A stretch of 64,000 nucleotides of DNA from Capnocytophaga ochracea DSM 7271 (GTDB lineage: Bacteria; Bacteroidota; Bacteroidia; Flavobacteriales; Flavobacteriaceae). Of the stretch, positions 38,468-47,316 are shown in pieces (position 1 is the stretch's first letter; each line of letters opens with the position of its first letter). The stretch lies in NCBI RefSeq assembly GCF_000023285.1, contig NC_013162.1:1528501-1592500 (forward strand). The letters are read 5' to 3'. The position numbers and the translations under genes are program-made. Below the pieces are notes generated by a model. That model was not told where the DNA came from. It did not search any database and saw only the letters and a list, made by a program, of their open reading frames with translations.

Positions 38468-39976
38468 ATGAAAACTAGACTAATGATGTTAGCTTTAGCA
38501 GTGTTGACTTCAGCAACCCTGTTTAGCTGCAAAAAAGACGATAAAGAGGGAGACTCTAATATAGTATTAGGGAAGAGTGCTGTAACCCTTAACTTAGGAG
38601 GGCAAGAAACTATAAAAGTAACAGCCCCCGATGGTATCAAAAAACCCCAATCTGAAGATGTAAATGTGGCTATTGCTACTGTGGGTAGAGATATTTGGGT
38701 TACTATCCAAAGTAAACAGAAAGTAGGAGAGACCCGTGTAAAAATAGAAAGTAAAACCGGGAATATAGCCTATATCAATGTAACTGTAAAAGACAAAGAA
38801 ACTAATGATAGAGGTTTAGTCGTTTTGGGTAAAACCGTATTTGTTGATAGAGACCAAGAAGTAGAAGTTACTAATTTGCTCAAAAAATACAACGATGTAA
38901 TAGATAAAGTAAATATCAAATCTACTTCATCTGCTTTGGCACAAGTACGTAAAGATGGAAATAGATTTTTTGTAAAAGGAATAGGCGAGGGACTAACTGG
39001 TGAAGTATACTTTGAAGATACCGCAGGTGAGAACGACAAGAAGAAGGGATTCCCTAAAGGAAGTTTTATCGTACACGTACGAGCTCCTTTCCTTGCAATA
39101 CAAAGCGGTGAAGTAGGAGTAGGGCAAACCAAACGTATTGATTTAATCAATATCTATAACAATGCCTTTACTTTCGAAGGTGTAAATAATGATATTGCCA
39201 CTGTTGAGTATGCAAGAGAATTAAGTGCAGGAACAGAAATTCCAAATGGTAGCTTTACAGGTATAAAAGTAACAGGTAAAAAAGCAGGCTCTTTTGTGTT
39301 AAAGCTTATTAATAGCGATGGTGATAACGGTAAAGGGAATGAAATTAGCTTGACAATCAATGTTACTGCTGTTGATAATTCCGCTTATATAATAAAAGAC
39401 GGCGTACTTACAGGAATAAAAGCAGGTGTAAATTTAAAAGGAGCTATAAAACTTCCTGAAAACGTTACAAAAGTAGCAGCTACAGTCTTTAAGAATCAAC
39501 CTGAGCTTACCGAGATTGATTTTAATAATGTTACTGAGATAGAAGGTAAAATATTTAGTGCAAATGAAGATGATGTATTAGGTATTAACGTTAATCTTAC
39601 TTCTATTACATTGCCTAAAGTAGTAAAAATAGGAGATTCCTCTTTTAGAAATGCTAAGAAATTAACAAGAGTAGAATTACCAGCTACTTTAACTCACTTA
39701 GGACAATATGCATTCAGTAATTGTACTGCGTTACAACACGTAGCTTTTAGAGGAACAGTTCCTCCAAAAGGATTAGGTGCTCTCCCTAAAACTATTGTAA
39801 AAGGCAAACGTGAGCCAGCTCCAGAAAAACCTACCGCTACAGATGCTTTTGATGCTGGTCAGATACAATTATATATACCTTTAGCAAGTAAGTCAGCTTA
39901 TAAAAATGCTTTAGGAGAATCTCCTTTCCGTGCAGGAGGTATATACAACCCTAAAGATATTTCAGAATTTAAATAA
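38468..39976 (+). CDS. Surface lipoprotein with Ig-like and BspA-type leucine-rich repeat regions
   Basis: This 502-residue protein starts with a lipoprotein signal peptide ending in TLFSC. The residues after the Cys, KKDDKEGD, resemble the Lys/Asp/Glu export signal described for Capnocytophaga surface lipoproteins. Residues about 30-120 look like a bacterial Ig-like (Big) domain, and the region after about 330 has LRR_5 (BspA-type) features (LPENVTKVAATVFKNQPELTEIDF, IGDSSFRNAKKLTRVELP, LGQYAFSNCTALQHVAFRG). BspA-like repeats commonly bind host proteins. The ATG at 38468 is preferred to 38456 because it gives the signal peptide. Host-protein binding is an inference. Confidence 0.85.
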   Translation: MKTRLMMLALAVLTSATLFSCKKDDKEGDSNIVLGKSAVTLNLGGQETIKVTAPDGIKKPQSEDVNVAIATVGRDIWVTIQSKQKVGETRVKIESKTGNIAYINVTVKDKETNDRGLVVLGKTVFVDRDQEVEVTNLLKKYNDVIDKVNIKSTSSALAQVRKDGNRFFVKGIGEGLTGEVYFEDTAGENDKKKGFPKGSFIVHVRAPFLAIQSGEVGVGQTKRIDLINIYNNAFTFEGVNNDIATVEYARELSAGTEIPNGSFTGIKVTGKKAGSFVLKLINSDGDNGKGNEISLTINVTAVDNSAYIIKDGVLTGIKAGVNLKGAIKLPENVTKVAATVFKNQPELTEIDFNNVTEIEGKIFSANEDDVLGINVNLTSITLPKVVKIGDSSFRNAKKLTRVELPATLTHLGQYAFSNCTALQHVAFRGTVPPKGLGALPKTIVKGKREPAPEKPTATDAFDAGQIQLYIPLASKSAYKNALGESPFRAGGIYNPKDISEFK

Positions 39977-40055
39977 TAGACAAGATAGTTGGAGATGATA
40001 TACTTTTTTAGTAGTCTTATTCATAAGAATTAAATATTTAAAATAATAATTATAA

Positions 40056-40095
40056 AAAAAACCGTTATAAGTTGCAATACTTATAACGGTTTTTT
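40056..40095 (+). terminator. Terminator of the LRR lipoprotein gene
   Basis: A perfect 16-bp stem (40056-40071 with 40080-40095) with an 8-nt loop ends in TTTTTT, about 80 bp after the stop. Confidence 0.9.
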
Positions 40096-40245
40096 ATGTG
40101 TAATCTTTCAAGCATTCCAATTCTGAAATCAATTGTCCGTCGTGCTACTACTTTCTGAGGCATAGTTTTGTTCTTTAGCCCAAATTCATCTCAAATTGTA
40201 TTTGCTTAATTAAAGTGCCTGCCGTGCTACGGCCGGCCGGCTCAA

Positions 40246-40424
40246 ATAAAAAGAGGCTTCTAACCCCTTAGAAGCCTCTTGAATTTAATAATAAAAAAGA
40301 AAACTTAAAAATAAAAATTATGAAAAAAACTTTTTGTTTACAATTACATTCTTGTTTTTATACACAACTTGTAGTTCGTTTATTTCTTTGTTGTTGGTTA
40401 TGAAAAAGTCTCTTATCTTTTTTG
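40246..40424 (-). ncRNA. Predicted small RNA, about 180 nt
   Basis: A strong promoter at 40431-40460 on the minus strand faces a terminator at 40251-40280 with nothing coding in between. Transcription would start near 40424 and end near 40246. The predicted RNA is A/U-rich with no open frame longer than 15 codons, and the only ATG is followed at once by TAA. It does not resemble a tRNA, tmRNA or RNase P. It could be a regulatory small RNA or a leader of unknown use. I cannot assign it to any named family. Confidence 0.6.
40251..40280 (-). terminator. Terminator of the predicted small RNA
   Basis: A perfect 12-bp stem (40251-40262 with 40269-40280) with a 6-nt loop is followed on the minus strand by TTTTT. 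Confidence 0.8.
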
Positions 40425-40430
40425 ATGGCA

Positions 40431-40460
40431 CAAAGATACGTTAAAAAATGTAACTACCAA
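40431..40460 (-). promoter_or_regulatory. Promoter of the predicted small RNA
   Basis: On the minus strand TTG (40458-40460) precedes TATCTTTG (40431-40438) by 19 bp, one of the best promoter matches in the window, yet no gene follows it. Confidence 0.75.
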
Positions 40461-40906
40461 AAAATATTCAAAAAAATATGCAAAAAAATATAACTATTGT
40501 CGCTGAAATTCTTATTTTACTGTTAATAATTACACATTAAATCTTTAAAAACACTGCGTTTTATCTGTTAAAAAACCGTTTTTAACAGATAAAACGCAAA
40601 GAAAATGTTAAAATCCCGAGAATAACGCAAAGAATGTTAAAGTTTTATTTTTGTCCTTTTAAGACAATACTATCTTCTTTAAAACGCCCAAAATCCTTAT
40701 AAAAAAGCTATTGTGTTACCCTTCCCTTTATTCATTTTAGAACAATAAAAGGATTCAGCTATCTTCTTAATGTTAAAATGAAGGTCTTAAATATTTGTTA
40801 ATGTAAAAGGAATGTTAAAAGCAAAAACTACCTTATTTCTAAGAGATAGTATTTGTATAATAAACAAAAAAGATATAATACACTTTTATTATCCAGATAC
40901 TTTTCG
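40461..40906. other. Gene-free AT-rich stretch upstream of ric
   Basis: No gene is supported. It contains the 20-bp hairpin at 40555-40598, and a near-direct repeat just after it (acgcaaagaaaatgttaaa at about 40594-40612 and acgcaaagaatgttaaag at about 40625-40642). Confidence 0.5.
40555..40598. repeat. Perfect 20-bp inverted repeat with 4-nt loop
   Basis: Positions 40555-40574 pair perfectly with 40579-40598 around an ACCG loop. There is no T-run on the plus strand. It may be a regulatory structure, a protein-binding site or an unlinked terminator. Confidence 0.85.
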
Positions 40907-40914
40907 TACCTTTG
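40907..40914 (+). promoter_or_regulatory. -7 box of ric
   Basis: TACCTTTG matches TAnnTTTG, 20 bp before the start. A -33 TTG is not clear; only a T-run is present at the right spacing, which may mean that an activator is needed. Confidence 0.55.
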
Positions 40915-40934
40915 CCCTCTCAAATTAAATCATT

Positions 40935-41660
40935 ATGAGTATAACAACAAACAAAACCATTGGCGAAATCGTAGCCGACGATTTTCGCACTGCCGCTATA
41001 TTTAAAAAACACGGTATTGATTTTTGCTGCAAAGGCGGTCGTACTATCGACGAAGCCTGTGAGAAAAAAGGAGTAGAGAAAAACGCGCTTATTAGCGAGT
41101 TAGAAGCACTCCCCAAAGGCAATGGTAACGAGGTCGATGTACGCGATTGGCCTCTCGACTTGCTTGCTAACTATATTGTGCGCATTCATCATCAATACGT
41201 GCACGACAAAACCCCTATGCTCTTGCAGTTTCTCGATAAGCTATGTCGTGTGCACGGCGAGCGTCACCCTGAGCTCTTTGAAATCAATCGTATTTTTAAT
41301 GAGAGTGCTCGTGACCTCGAGTCGCATTTTAAAAAAGAAGAAGGAGTGCTTTTCCCTTTTATCGAAAGCCTCGTAAAAGCACAACAATCAGGGCAACCTC
41401 TTGGCGATATACCTTTCGGTACGGTAGAGAACCCTATTGCAATGATGATGCACGAACACAGTGCAGAAGGTGAGCGTTTCGAGGAAATAGTAAAGCTTAC
41501 CAATAACTATACGCCTCCTGCCGACGCTTGTAATACTTACAAGGTAACGTATCAAATGTTGCAAGAGTTTGAAACCGATTTAAATCGTCATATCCACCTC
41601 GAAAACAATATCCTTTTCCCTAAAGCAATTGCTTTGGAAAAACAGCTTCGTCAAGCGTAG
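40935..41660 (+). CDS. ric: Iron-sulfur cluster repair di-iron protein (RIC, ScdA/YtfE type)
   Basis: This 241-residue protein has an N-terminal ScdA_N domain with FKKHGIDFCCKGG and a C-terminal hemerythrin-like domain with conserved metal-ligand histidines (HHQYVHDKT, ESHFKKEEG, HEHSAEGERF, HIHLENNILFP). RIC proteins repair iron-sulfur clusters damaged by nitric oxide or oxidants. It stands alone between a promoter at 40907-40914 and a terminator at 41682-41717. Confidence 0.95.
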   Translation: MSITTNKTIGEIVADDFRTAAIFKKHGIDFCCKGGRTIDEACEKKGVEKNALISELEALPKGNGNEVDVRDWPLDLLANYIVRIHHQYVHDKTPMLLQFLDKLCRVHGERHPELFEINRIFNESARDLESHFKKEEGVLFPFIESLVKAQQSGQPLGDIPFGTVENPIAMMMHEHSAEGERFEEIVKLTNNYTPPADACNTYKVTYQMLQEFETDLNRHIHLENNILFPKAIALEKQLRQA

Positions 41661-41681
41661 TTTATTATTAGGATTATCAAT

Positions 41682-41717
41682 AAAAAAGAGTTCGGTAAGA
41701 ATACCGAACTCTTTTTT
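41682..41717. terminator. Bidirectional terminator between ric and uvrA
   Basis: A 16-bp stem (41682-41697 with 41702-41717), 4-nt loop, with A and T runs at both ends. It overlaps the uvrA stop region by two bases. Confidence 0.9.
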
Positions 41718-44472
41718 ATTTCAGTTTTAAGTATTTACCTGTGTAGCTCTTTTTGTTTTTAGCGATTTCTTCGGGCGTACCCGTTGCTATGAGATTACCT
41801 CCCTTAGCACCGCCTTCTAAGCCTAAATCTATCACGTAGTCAGCCGATTTTATCATCTCTACATTGTGCTCTATAATAATTACCGAATGCCCTTTTTCTA
41901 TAAGAGCTTGTAGCGAGTCTAAGAGCTTTCGAATGTCGTGAAAGTGCAACCCCGTAGTAGGCTCATCGAAGATGAAAAGCACCTTTTCTTTACTGTCTGA
42001 TTTCGATAGAAACGACGCTAATTTTATCCGTTGGGCTTCCCCACCCGATAGGGTAGAAGAGGATTGCCCCAGTGTTACATACCCCAAACCTACATCTTGC
42101 AAAGGTTTGAGTTTTTCGGCTATTTTGGTTTGTTTGTGCTTTTGGAAAAAGGCTACGGCATCATCAATAGTAGTGTTCAGCAGGTCATCTATGTTTTTGC
42201 CTTCGTACATCACTTCAAGCACTTCTTTTTTGAAGCGTTTGCCGCCACAAGCCTCACAAGTGAGGTGCACATCAGCCATAAATTGCATTTCTATGGTTAC
42301 TTCACCCTCTCCTTTACATACTTCACAACGCCCCCCATCAACGTTGAACGAGAAGTGTTTGGATTGGAAATTGCGCATCTTTGCCAACTTCTGACTTGCA
42401 AAGAGGGCGCGAATATCGTCGTAAGTCTTAATATAGGTAATAGGATTTGAACGGGTAGATTTGCCAATAGGGTTTTGGTCTACAAACTCCACACTTTGCA
42501 AGTGCTTGTATTTGCCCTCTATTTTGGTAAACTGACCGATTTTCTCTCCGCCTAAGTCTAATTCTTTCTGAATAGCAGGATAGAGTAGCTTTTTCACCAA
42601 AGTCGATTTTCCACTACCCGATACCCCTGTAACTACCGTGAGCATATCCAAAGGAAAAGTAACATCTATATTTTTAAGGTTGTTCTCGCGACAGCCTACC
42701 AAAGTGATGTAGTGAGGCGAAGTGCGTCGCTTTTTGGGTACTTCAATTGTTAAGCGCCCACTGAGGTATTTCCCCGTAAGGGTGTTGGCTTTTAGAAGTT
42801 CGTTGTAAGTGCCTGTCGCTACTACTTCGCCACCGTGCGTACCGGCTTCAGGACCTATATCAATAATATGGTCGGCAGCTTTCATAATATCCTCGTCGTG
42901 CTCCACCACAATCACCGTATTGCCTAAGTCGCGCAGGGATTTTAGTACGCTTATCAGTCGTTCGGTATCGCGTGGGTGCAAACCGATACTGGGCTCATCG
43001 AGTATGTACATAGAGCCTACCAAACTACTGCCCAACGAGGTCGCTAAGTTAATGCGCTGGCTTTCCCCTCCTGAGAGCGTGTTCGATTTTCGGTTGAGCG
43101 TTAAGTAACCTAAGCCTACATCGGCAAGGAATTGCAAGCGGTTGTTAATTTCTAAAAGCAATCGTTTGGCTACCTCTTGCTCATAGTCGGTGAGCTTGAG
43201 TTCTTTGAAAAAGATTTGTAGTTCTTCAATAGGCAATTCTACCAAGTCCGAAATGCTTTTGCCTGCTATTTTTACGTAGTTAGCCTCTTTGCGCAAACGC
43301 TTGCCGTGGCATTCGTGACAACGCGTTTTTCCGCGATAGCGTGCCAAGAGCACTCGGTTTTGTATTTTGTAACTTTTGTCTTCTAACTCTTTGAAAAAAT
43401 CGGTGAGTCCTGTGAAATACTTGTTACCGTCCCAAACCAATTGTTTCTGCTCATTGGTGAGCTCAAACCAAGGCTTGTGTATCGGGAAATCGAACTTATA
43501 GGCGTTATTCACCAATTGGTCACGAAACCAACTCATCGTCTCGCCACGCCAAGGATAGATAGCATTCTCGTAGACCGAAAGACCTGTGTTAGGTACGATA
43601 AGGTCTTCATCAAGTCCGATAGTATCACCATAACCATCGCATTTTGGGCAAGCCCCATAAGGGTTGTTAAAGCTGAACAAATGTACGTTAGGCTCTAAAA
43701 AAGTGATACCGTCCAACTCAAACCGATTGCTGAAATGCGTTTGTACCACCCCGTCCATTTCTTGAATATAGCACTCGCCTTTGCCTTCAAAAAAAGCCGT
43801 CTCTACCGCATCGGCAAGGCGGTGCTGAAAGTCTTCGTCGTGACGCACAATCACCCTATCTACTACCAATTGGAAATTGTCGAGATTCTTAGGTAAGTTG
43901 TCTTCCTCAATAAGGATAATTTCTTCTTTGTATAGAATGCGTGCATAGCCCTGTTGTAATAGGAGTTTGAGCACTTGCTCTACGGTGCGGTCTTTGGGGA
44001 TACTCACAGGGGCTAAAAGCAACAATTTCGTACCTTTGGGATATCGCATTACTGCATCTACCACATCGGTAACCGTATGTTTTTTCACCTCTTGTCCCGA
44101 AATTGGCGAATACGTCTTCCCGATACGAGCAAAAAGCAGCTTCAAGTAGTCGTACACCTCGGTAGAAGTGCCCACAGTAGAACGTGGGTTCGAGGTATTT
44201 ACTTTCTGTTGAATCGCAATCGCAGGGGCAATCCCTACGATATTGTCTACTTTGGGTTTGTCTAACTTACCCAAAAACTGACGCGCGTACGACGATAGGC
44301 TCTCCACATAACGGCGCTGTCCTTCGGCGTAAAGCGTGTCAAACGCCAATGATGATTTACCCGAGCCCGAAAGTCCTGTAATCACCACTAACTTATTACG
44401 AGGAATCCCTACAGTTATATTTTTAAGGTTGTGTAATTTAGCACCCTTTATAAGTATCTCTTTGGTTTTCAT
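41716..44472 (-). CDS. uvrA: Excinuclease ABC subunit A
   Basis: This 918-residue ABC-type ATPase has two Walker A loops ([14 protein letters not shown] and [13 protein letters not shown]), two SGGE signatures (LSGGESQRI and LSGGEAQRI) and zinc-binding Cys groups ([25 protein letters not shown] with CEACGGKRF). It recognises damaged DNA in nucleotide excision repair. It is about 20 residues shorter than the E. coli protein. It starts 4 bp after the rhuM stop and has no visible promoter of its own, so it is probably transcribed from the rhuM promoter. Confidence 0.97.
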   Translation of the reverse strand: MKTKEILIKGAKLHNLKNITVGIPRNKLVVITGLSGSGKSSLAFDTLYAEGQRRYVESLSSYARQFLGKLDKPKVDNIVGIAPAIAIQQKVNTSNPRSTVGTSTEVYDYLKLLFARIGKTYSPISGQEVKKHTVTDVVDAVMRYPKGTKLLLLAPVSIPKDRTVEQVLKLLLQQGYARILYKEEIILIEEDNLPKNLDNFQLVVDRVIVRHDEDFQHRLADAVETAFFEGKGECYIQEMDGVVQTHFSNRFELDGITFLEPNVHLFSFNNPYGACPKCDGYGDTIGLDEDLIVPNTGLSVYENAIYPWRGETMSWFRDQLVNNAYKFDFPIHKPWFELTNEQKQLVWDGNKYFTGLTDFFKELEDKSYKIQNRVLLARYRGKTRCHECHGKRLRKEANYVKIAGKSISDLVELPIEELQIFFKELKLTDYEQEVAKRLLLEINNRLQFLADVGLGYLTLNRKSNTLSGGESQRINLATSLGSSLVGSMYILDEPSIGLHPRDTERLISVLKSLRDLGNTVIVVEHDEDIMKAADHIIDIGPEAGTHGGEVVATGTYNELLKANTLTGKYLSGRLTIEVPKKRRTSPHYITLVGCRENNLKNIDVTFPLDMLTVVTGVSGSGKSTLVKKLLYPAIQKELDLGGEKIGQFTKIEGKYKHLQSVEFVDQNPIGKSTRSNPITYIKTYDDIRALFASQKLAKMRNFQSKHFSFNVDGGRCEVCKGEGEVTIEMQFMADVHLTCEACGGKRFKKEVLEVMYEGKNIDDLLNTTIDDAVAFFQKHKQTKIAEKLKPLQDVGLGYVTLGQSSSTLSGGEAQRIKLASFLSKSDSKEKVLFIFDEPTTGLHFHDIRKLLDSLQALIEKGHSVIIIEHNVEMIKSADYVIDLGLEGGAKGGNLIATGTPEEIAKNKKSYTGKYLKLK

Positions 44473-44476
44473 TTGT

Positions 44477-45481
44477 TTATTTTAGCAGTTTTATATGCGC
44501 TTCTAATTCTTCTATTTCTTTTAAATCTTCTAAGTCAGCTTGCTGAGCATCATATTGTTTCCGTTTCACTTCAAACTCGTCATACACTTTTCTCACTATT
44601 GTTTTCATTTGTTCGTTGCTCACTGAGCCATTGCCTTTTAGTACTTTTTTATCGTTGAATTCAATAATCCTATCGATGTTCTCACGCCAGAAATCCATAG
44701 TAATGTCTTGTCGGTTTTTAGCTCTTAATTCCGCCGATTCTAAGAATACCATTACAAACCGATTTAAGCTATCAATCTCATTATCAGTAAGGTAATTCTT
44801 AGCTATGTAAATATCCCCTTTCCTCACTATGTTTCCCTCCCACGAGGTAAGTGCCATATTGTTTTGCGAAGCATCAGCACGACTGACAATCAATTCAGCA
44901 GCCGTTTGACCTGTGATAGCGTATAGAATTTTATTTTGAGTTTGTGCATAAAACATCTGGGTCGCCTTATCGGTTTTATCATAATCGCTACTGAGCATAA
45001 ATAAGTCTCTTATTTTTTGGTAGAAGCGTTTTTCCGAAGCTCTAATGTCGCGAATACGGGCGAGTAATTCGTCGAAATAATCAGGTCGCCCATCGGGGTT
45101 TTTCAGCCGTTCATCGTCCATCACAAATCCCTTCACCATAAATTCTTTCAAGTACTGGTTAGCCCATTGCCTGAACTGAACTCCTCGCTTACTACGCACC
45201 CTAAATCCAATAGCCAGAATCATATCCAAACTGTAAAAAGTAACTTCATAATTCTTCCCATCACAGGCAGTTGTTAAGTAATTCTTAATAACTGAATTTG
45301 GAGATAATTCATTATCCTTTAGTATATTAGATATGTGCATACTGATATTAGGAACAGAGGTGTCAAAAAGGTCAGCAAGCTGATTTTGGTTCAACCATAC
45401 CGAGCCGTCTTTGGCAAAAAGAGAGATTTTCACCTTACCGTCGTCGGTCTTATAAATGATGATTTTTTGTTGTGTGTTCAT
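44477..45481 (-). CDS. RhuM-family protein
   Basis: This 334-residue protein belongs to the RhuM family (named after a Salmonella pathogenicity-island protein). Its N terminus, with [22 protein letters not shown], looks like a DNA-binding winged-helix or KilA-N-related fold, and the middle, [13 protein letters not shown], is a hallmark. Family members often lie in mobile or accessory islands and lack a fixed function. Here it precedes uvrA by 4 bp on the same strand, so it may belong to a damage-response unit or be a recent insertion ahead of uvrA. I cannot tell which. Confidence 0.85.
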   Translation of the reverse strand: MNTQQKIIIYKTDDGKVKISLFAKDGSVWLNQNQLADLFDTSVPNISMHISNILKDNELSPNSVIKNYLTTACDGKNYEVTFYSLDMILAIGFRVRSKRGVQFRQWANQYLKEFMVKGFVMDDERLKNPDGRPDYFDELLARIRDIRASEKRFYQKIRDLFMLSSDYDKTDKATQMFYAQTQNKILYAITGQTAAELIVSRADASQNNMALTSWEGNIVRKGDIYIAKNYLTDNEIDSLNRFVMVFLESAELRAKNRQDITMDFWRENIDRIIEFNDKKVLKGNGSVSNEQMKTIVRKVYDEFEVKRKQYDAQQADLEDLKEIEELEAHIKLLK

Positions 45482-45501
45482 TGTTTTATCTATCGAGGGG
45501 G

Positions 45502-45509
45502 CAAAGGTA
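45502..45509 (-). promoter_or_regulatory. -7 box of rhuM-uvrA
   Basis: TACCTTTG on the minus strand lies 21 bp before the rhuM start. No TTG was found at the expected spacing. Confidence 0.55.
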
Positions 45510-45928
45510 CAAAATAATTAACAAATAGGCTAATAGGAAAAATTCTTACTATAGCAAACATACAAAATTAAAAGTTAATATCATTTCTATATATAATTCT
45601 GATTTACAGTATCCTTTTGAAGAATGTCTTTGTAAAACCTAAGCAACTTGTTACTAAAATCCGTGAATTAAATGAATCCCTCCGCTAATGCGTTTCTTGT
45701 AGCTCGTGCCTCCGAGCTTCTTCAATTAATTTTCTGTTTCATTTGCTAATTTTATACCTCCTCGTGTGCTTTGTACGGTCTTTTTTTGAAGATAACCAGC
45801 GAGAGAAAGGTATTGTAAGGGGAATATTTATAATCAATAGGTTAATTCAACCCTTGATTGCTATTAGTAACATTCTAAACTCAATCAGTATTCACTTAGT
45901 ATTCAGTTAATCTTTGGTTAGTCTTCAT

Positions 45929-46005
45929 TGTAGACCCACTGTAGACCCACTGTAGACCCACTGTAGACCCACTGTAGAGCCATTGTAGAGCTACTGTAGA
46001 CCCAC
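45929..46005 (+). repeat. 11-bp tandem array (TGTAGACCCAC), 7 units
   Basis: Seven 11-bp units, four identical (tgtagacccac) and three variants. It matches the 38088 array in unit length, copy number and unit sequence apart from a g/c change, and both are preceded by taaactcaat. Confidence 0.95.
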
Positions 46006-46055
46006 TCTTCGTCCATCTATCCTATAAGCTTTGTATAATCCCCTCCCAAATTCAC

Positions 46056-46132
46056 CATTCACCATTAATCATTAACCATTAATCATTAACCATTAATCAT
46101 TAACCATTAATCATTAACCATTAACCATTAAT
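46056..46132 (+). repeat. 7-bp tandem array, 11 units
   Basis: Eleven 7-bp units alternate cattaat and cattaac after a first cattcac. It directly follows the 11-bp array, an arrangement similar to the 38088/38192 pair. Confidence 0.9.
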
Positions 46133-46203
46133 CATTAGCTAATGTCTATGCGACCTCGCACTTTTGGCATATAAATTGCATATAATAAACTAAAAACAAA
46201 CAT

Positions 46204-46887
46204 ATGAAACAGTACATTTTATTATTCTCATTGGTCTCTACAATGGCAATAGCACAAACCCAAACACCTTCAGTGCAAGTGGTGGGTGAAGGCATTGTAT
46301 ATGTTATCCCCGATGTCGTAAACATCTCTATCAGTATAGAAAGAGAAGGACTTGACCTTAAAAATTTGCGACAAAAAAACAGTGAAGAAGTAGCCAAGGT
46401 CTTGGAGACTTTGAGTAAAGAACTGCCAAAGGAAAACTTCCAAACCAGCTATGTTTCACTTTATAAAGACGATTATAACAAGATTAATAAATATCGCGTT
46501 TTACAAAATATTACTATTAAATTAGAAGATATTAGCAAATACGATAGTTTAATGAACGCTATTTTTGATGCAGGCGTAAACCGTATCAACAGTGTAAGTT
46601 TCGATGTGAAGAATAAAGAAAAGCATTTGCAAGACGCTCGTGTAGCTGCCATTGAAGATGCTCGTAAAAAAGCACTGCTCTATGCAGTAAGTTTAGACCA
46701 AAATATAGGCAAAGCCATTGCTGTTAAAGAACTCTCATCAAACTTTAACGATGTACAACCTACTTTCAGATCCAGTAAAGTGAGCTTAGGTAGTAGCGGA
46801 GCGGAAGCTAACGACGACACCTTAGCAATAGGCAAAATAGCGGTAGAAGCACAAATAAATGTAGCTTTTGAATTACTCAATAAATAG
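46204..46887 (+). CDS. SIMPL-domain (DUF541) exported protein
   Basis: This 227-residue protein begins with the signal peptide MKQYILLFSLVSTMAIAQ. SIMPL/DUF541 features are clear: VQVVGEGIVYVIPDVVNISISIE at the start and the later NRINSVSFDVKNKEKHLQDARVAAIEDARKKA segment. Proteins of this family are periplasmic and of unknown biochemical function. It precedes the small Cys-rich membrane protein by 8 bp, so the two are likely co-transcribed. Confidence 0.88.
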   Translation: MKQYILLFSLVSTMAIAQTQTPSVQVVGEGIVYVIPDVVNISISIEREGLDLKNLRQKNSEEVAKVLETLSKELPKENFQTSYVSLYKDDYNKINKYRVLQNITIKLEDISKYDSLMNAIFDAGVNRINSVSFDVKNKEKHLQDARVAAIEDARKKALLYAVSLDQNIGKAIAVKELSSNFNDVQPTFRSSKVSLGSSGAEANDDTLAIGKIAVEAQINVAFELLNK

Positions 46888-46895
46888 ATATTTCT

Positions 46896-47021
46896 ATGAA
46901 TACACAAGAAATCATCGCTTATATATTAGTTGTTATAGCAGTAGGCTATCTCGTAAAAACACTTTTTTTTAAAAAGAAAAAGAAAAGTTGTGGAGGAGGA
47001 ACTGATTGTAAGTGTGGATAA
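46896..47021 (+). CDS. FeoB-associated-type Cys-rich membrane peptide
   Basis: This is a 41-residue peptide with one membrane segment (IIAYILVVIAVGYLVKTLFF), a run of lysines and a Cys-rich tail (SCGGGTDCKCG). It matches the FeoB-associated Cys-rich membrane protein pattern, usually found next to feoA/feoB. No feo gene is present here; it follows the SIMPL gene by 8 bp and is itself followed by a strong terminator. The frame is too short to be found by ordinary length filters. A role in iron transport is only inferred from the family. Confidence 0.8.
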   Translation: MNTQEIIAYILVVIAVGYLVKTLFFKKKKKSCGGGTDCKCG

Positions 47022-47068
47022 AAATAACGAGATTTTTCTCGGCATTGTAATATATTTTTAAATTGCGC

Positions 47069-47092
47069 AGCCCCCTTTTTGGGGGCTTTTTT
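47069..47092 (+). terminator. Terminator of the SIMPL and Cys-rich genes
   Basis: A 7-bp G/C-rich stem (47069-47075 with 47081-47087) with a T5 loop and a T-run follows the small gene. Confidence 0.9.
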
Positions 47093-47206
47093 TATCTTTT
47101 ATTCTTTTGTTTTTATCTTTTTTCTATTTGTTATAGGCTATTTTTCTTTTTATTACTTTCTTAGAGCTTCTTTTTAGCCTTTGATTATGAATGTCTTAAA
47201 ACTCAT

Positions 47207-47272
47207 TAGACGATTTTAAACCTTTTATAGACGATTTTAAACCTCTATTTCTTCATCTATTTTGTACTTTTG
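47207..47272 (+). promoter_or_regulatory. PUL promoter with direct repeats in place of the -33 box
   Basis: TACTTTTG at 47265-47272 is the -7 box. No TTG lies 19-21 bp upstream. In its place, two perfect 17-bp repeats (tagacgattttaaacct) at 47207-47223 and 47228-47244 have a 21-bp period, about two helical turns, and end 20 bp before the -7 box. This layout suits an activator site for the susC operon (inference). Confidence 0.65.
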
Positions 47273-47316
47273 AACCATCAAAACCATACGAAAACAAACG
47301 AACAAACAACCATTGT

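Larger units (their letters stand above)
45510..46203. other. Gene-free stretch with tandem arrays
   Basis: No gene is supported. The stretch carries an 11-bp array at 45929-46005, a 7-bp array at 46056-46132 and a possible weak -7 box CACTTTTG at 46159-46166 for the next gene. Confidence 0.5.

Noticed and set aside
46159-46166. CACTTTTG as promoter of the SIMPL gene
   Set aside because: One mismatch to TAnnTTTG at an important base and no -33 box; too weak to list as a feature.
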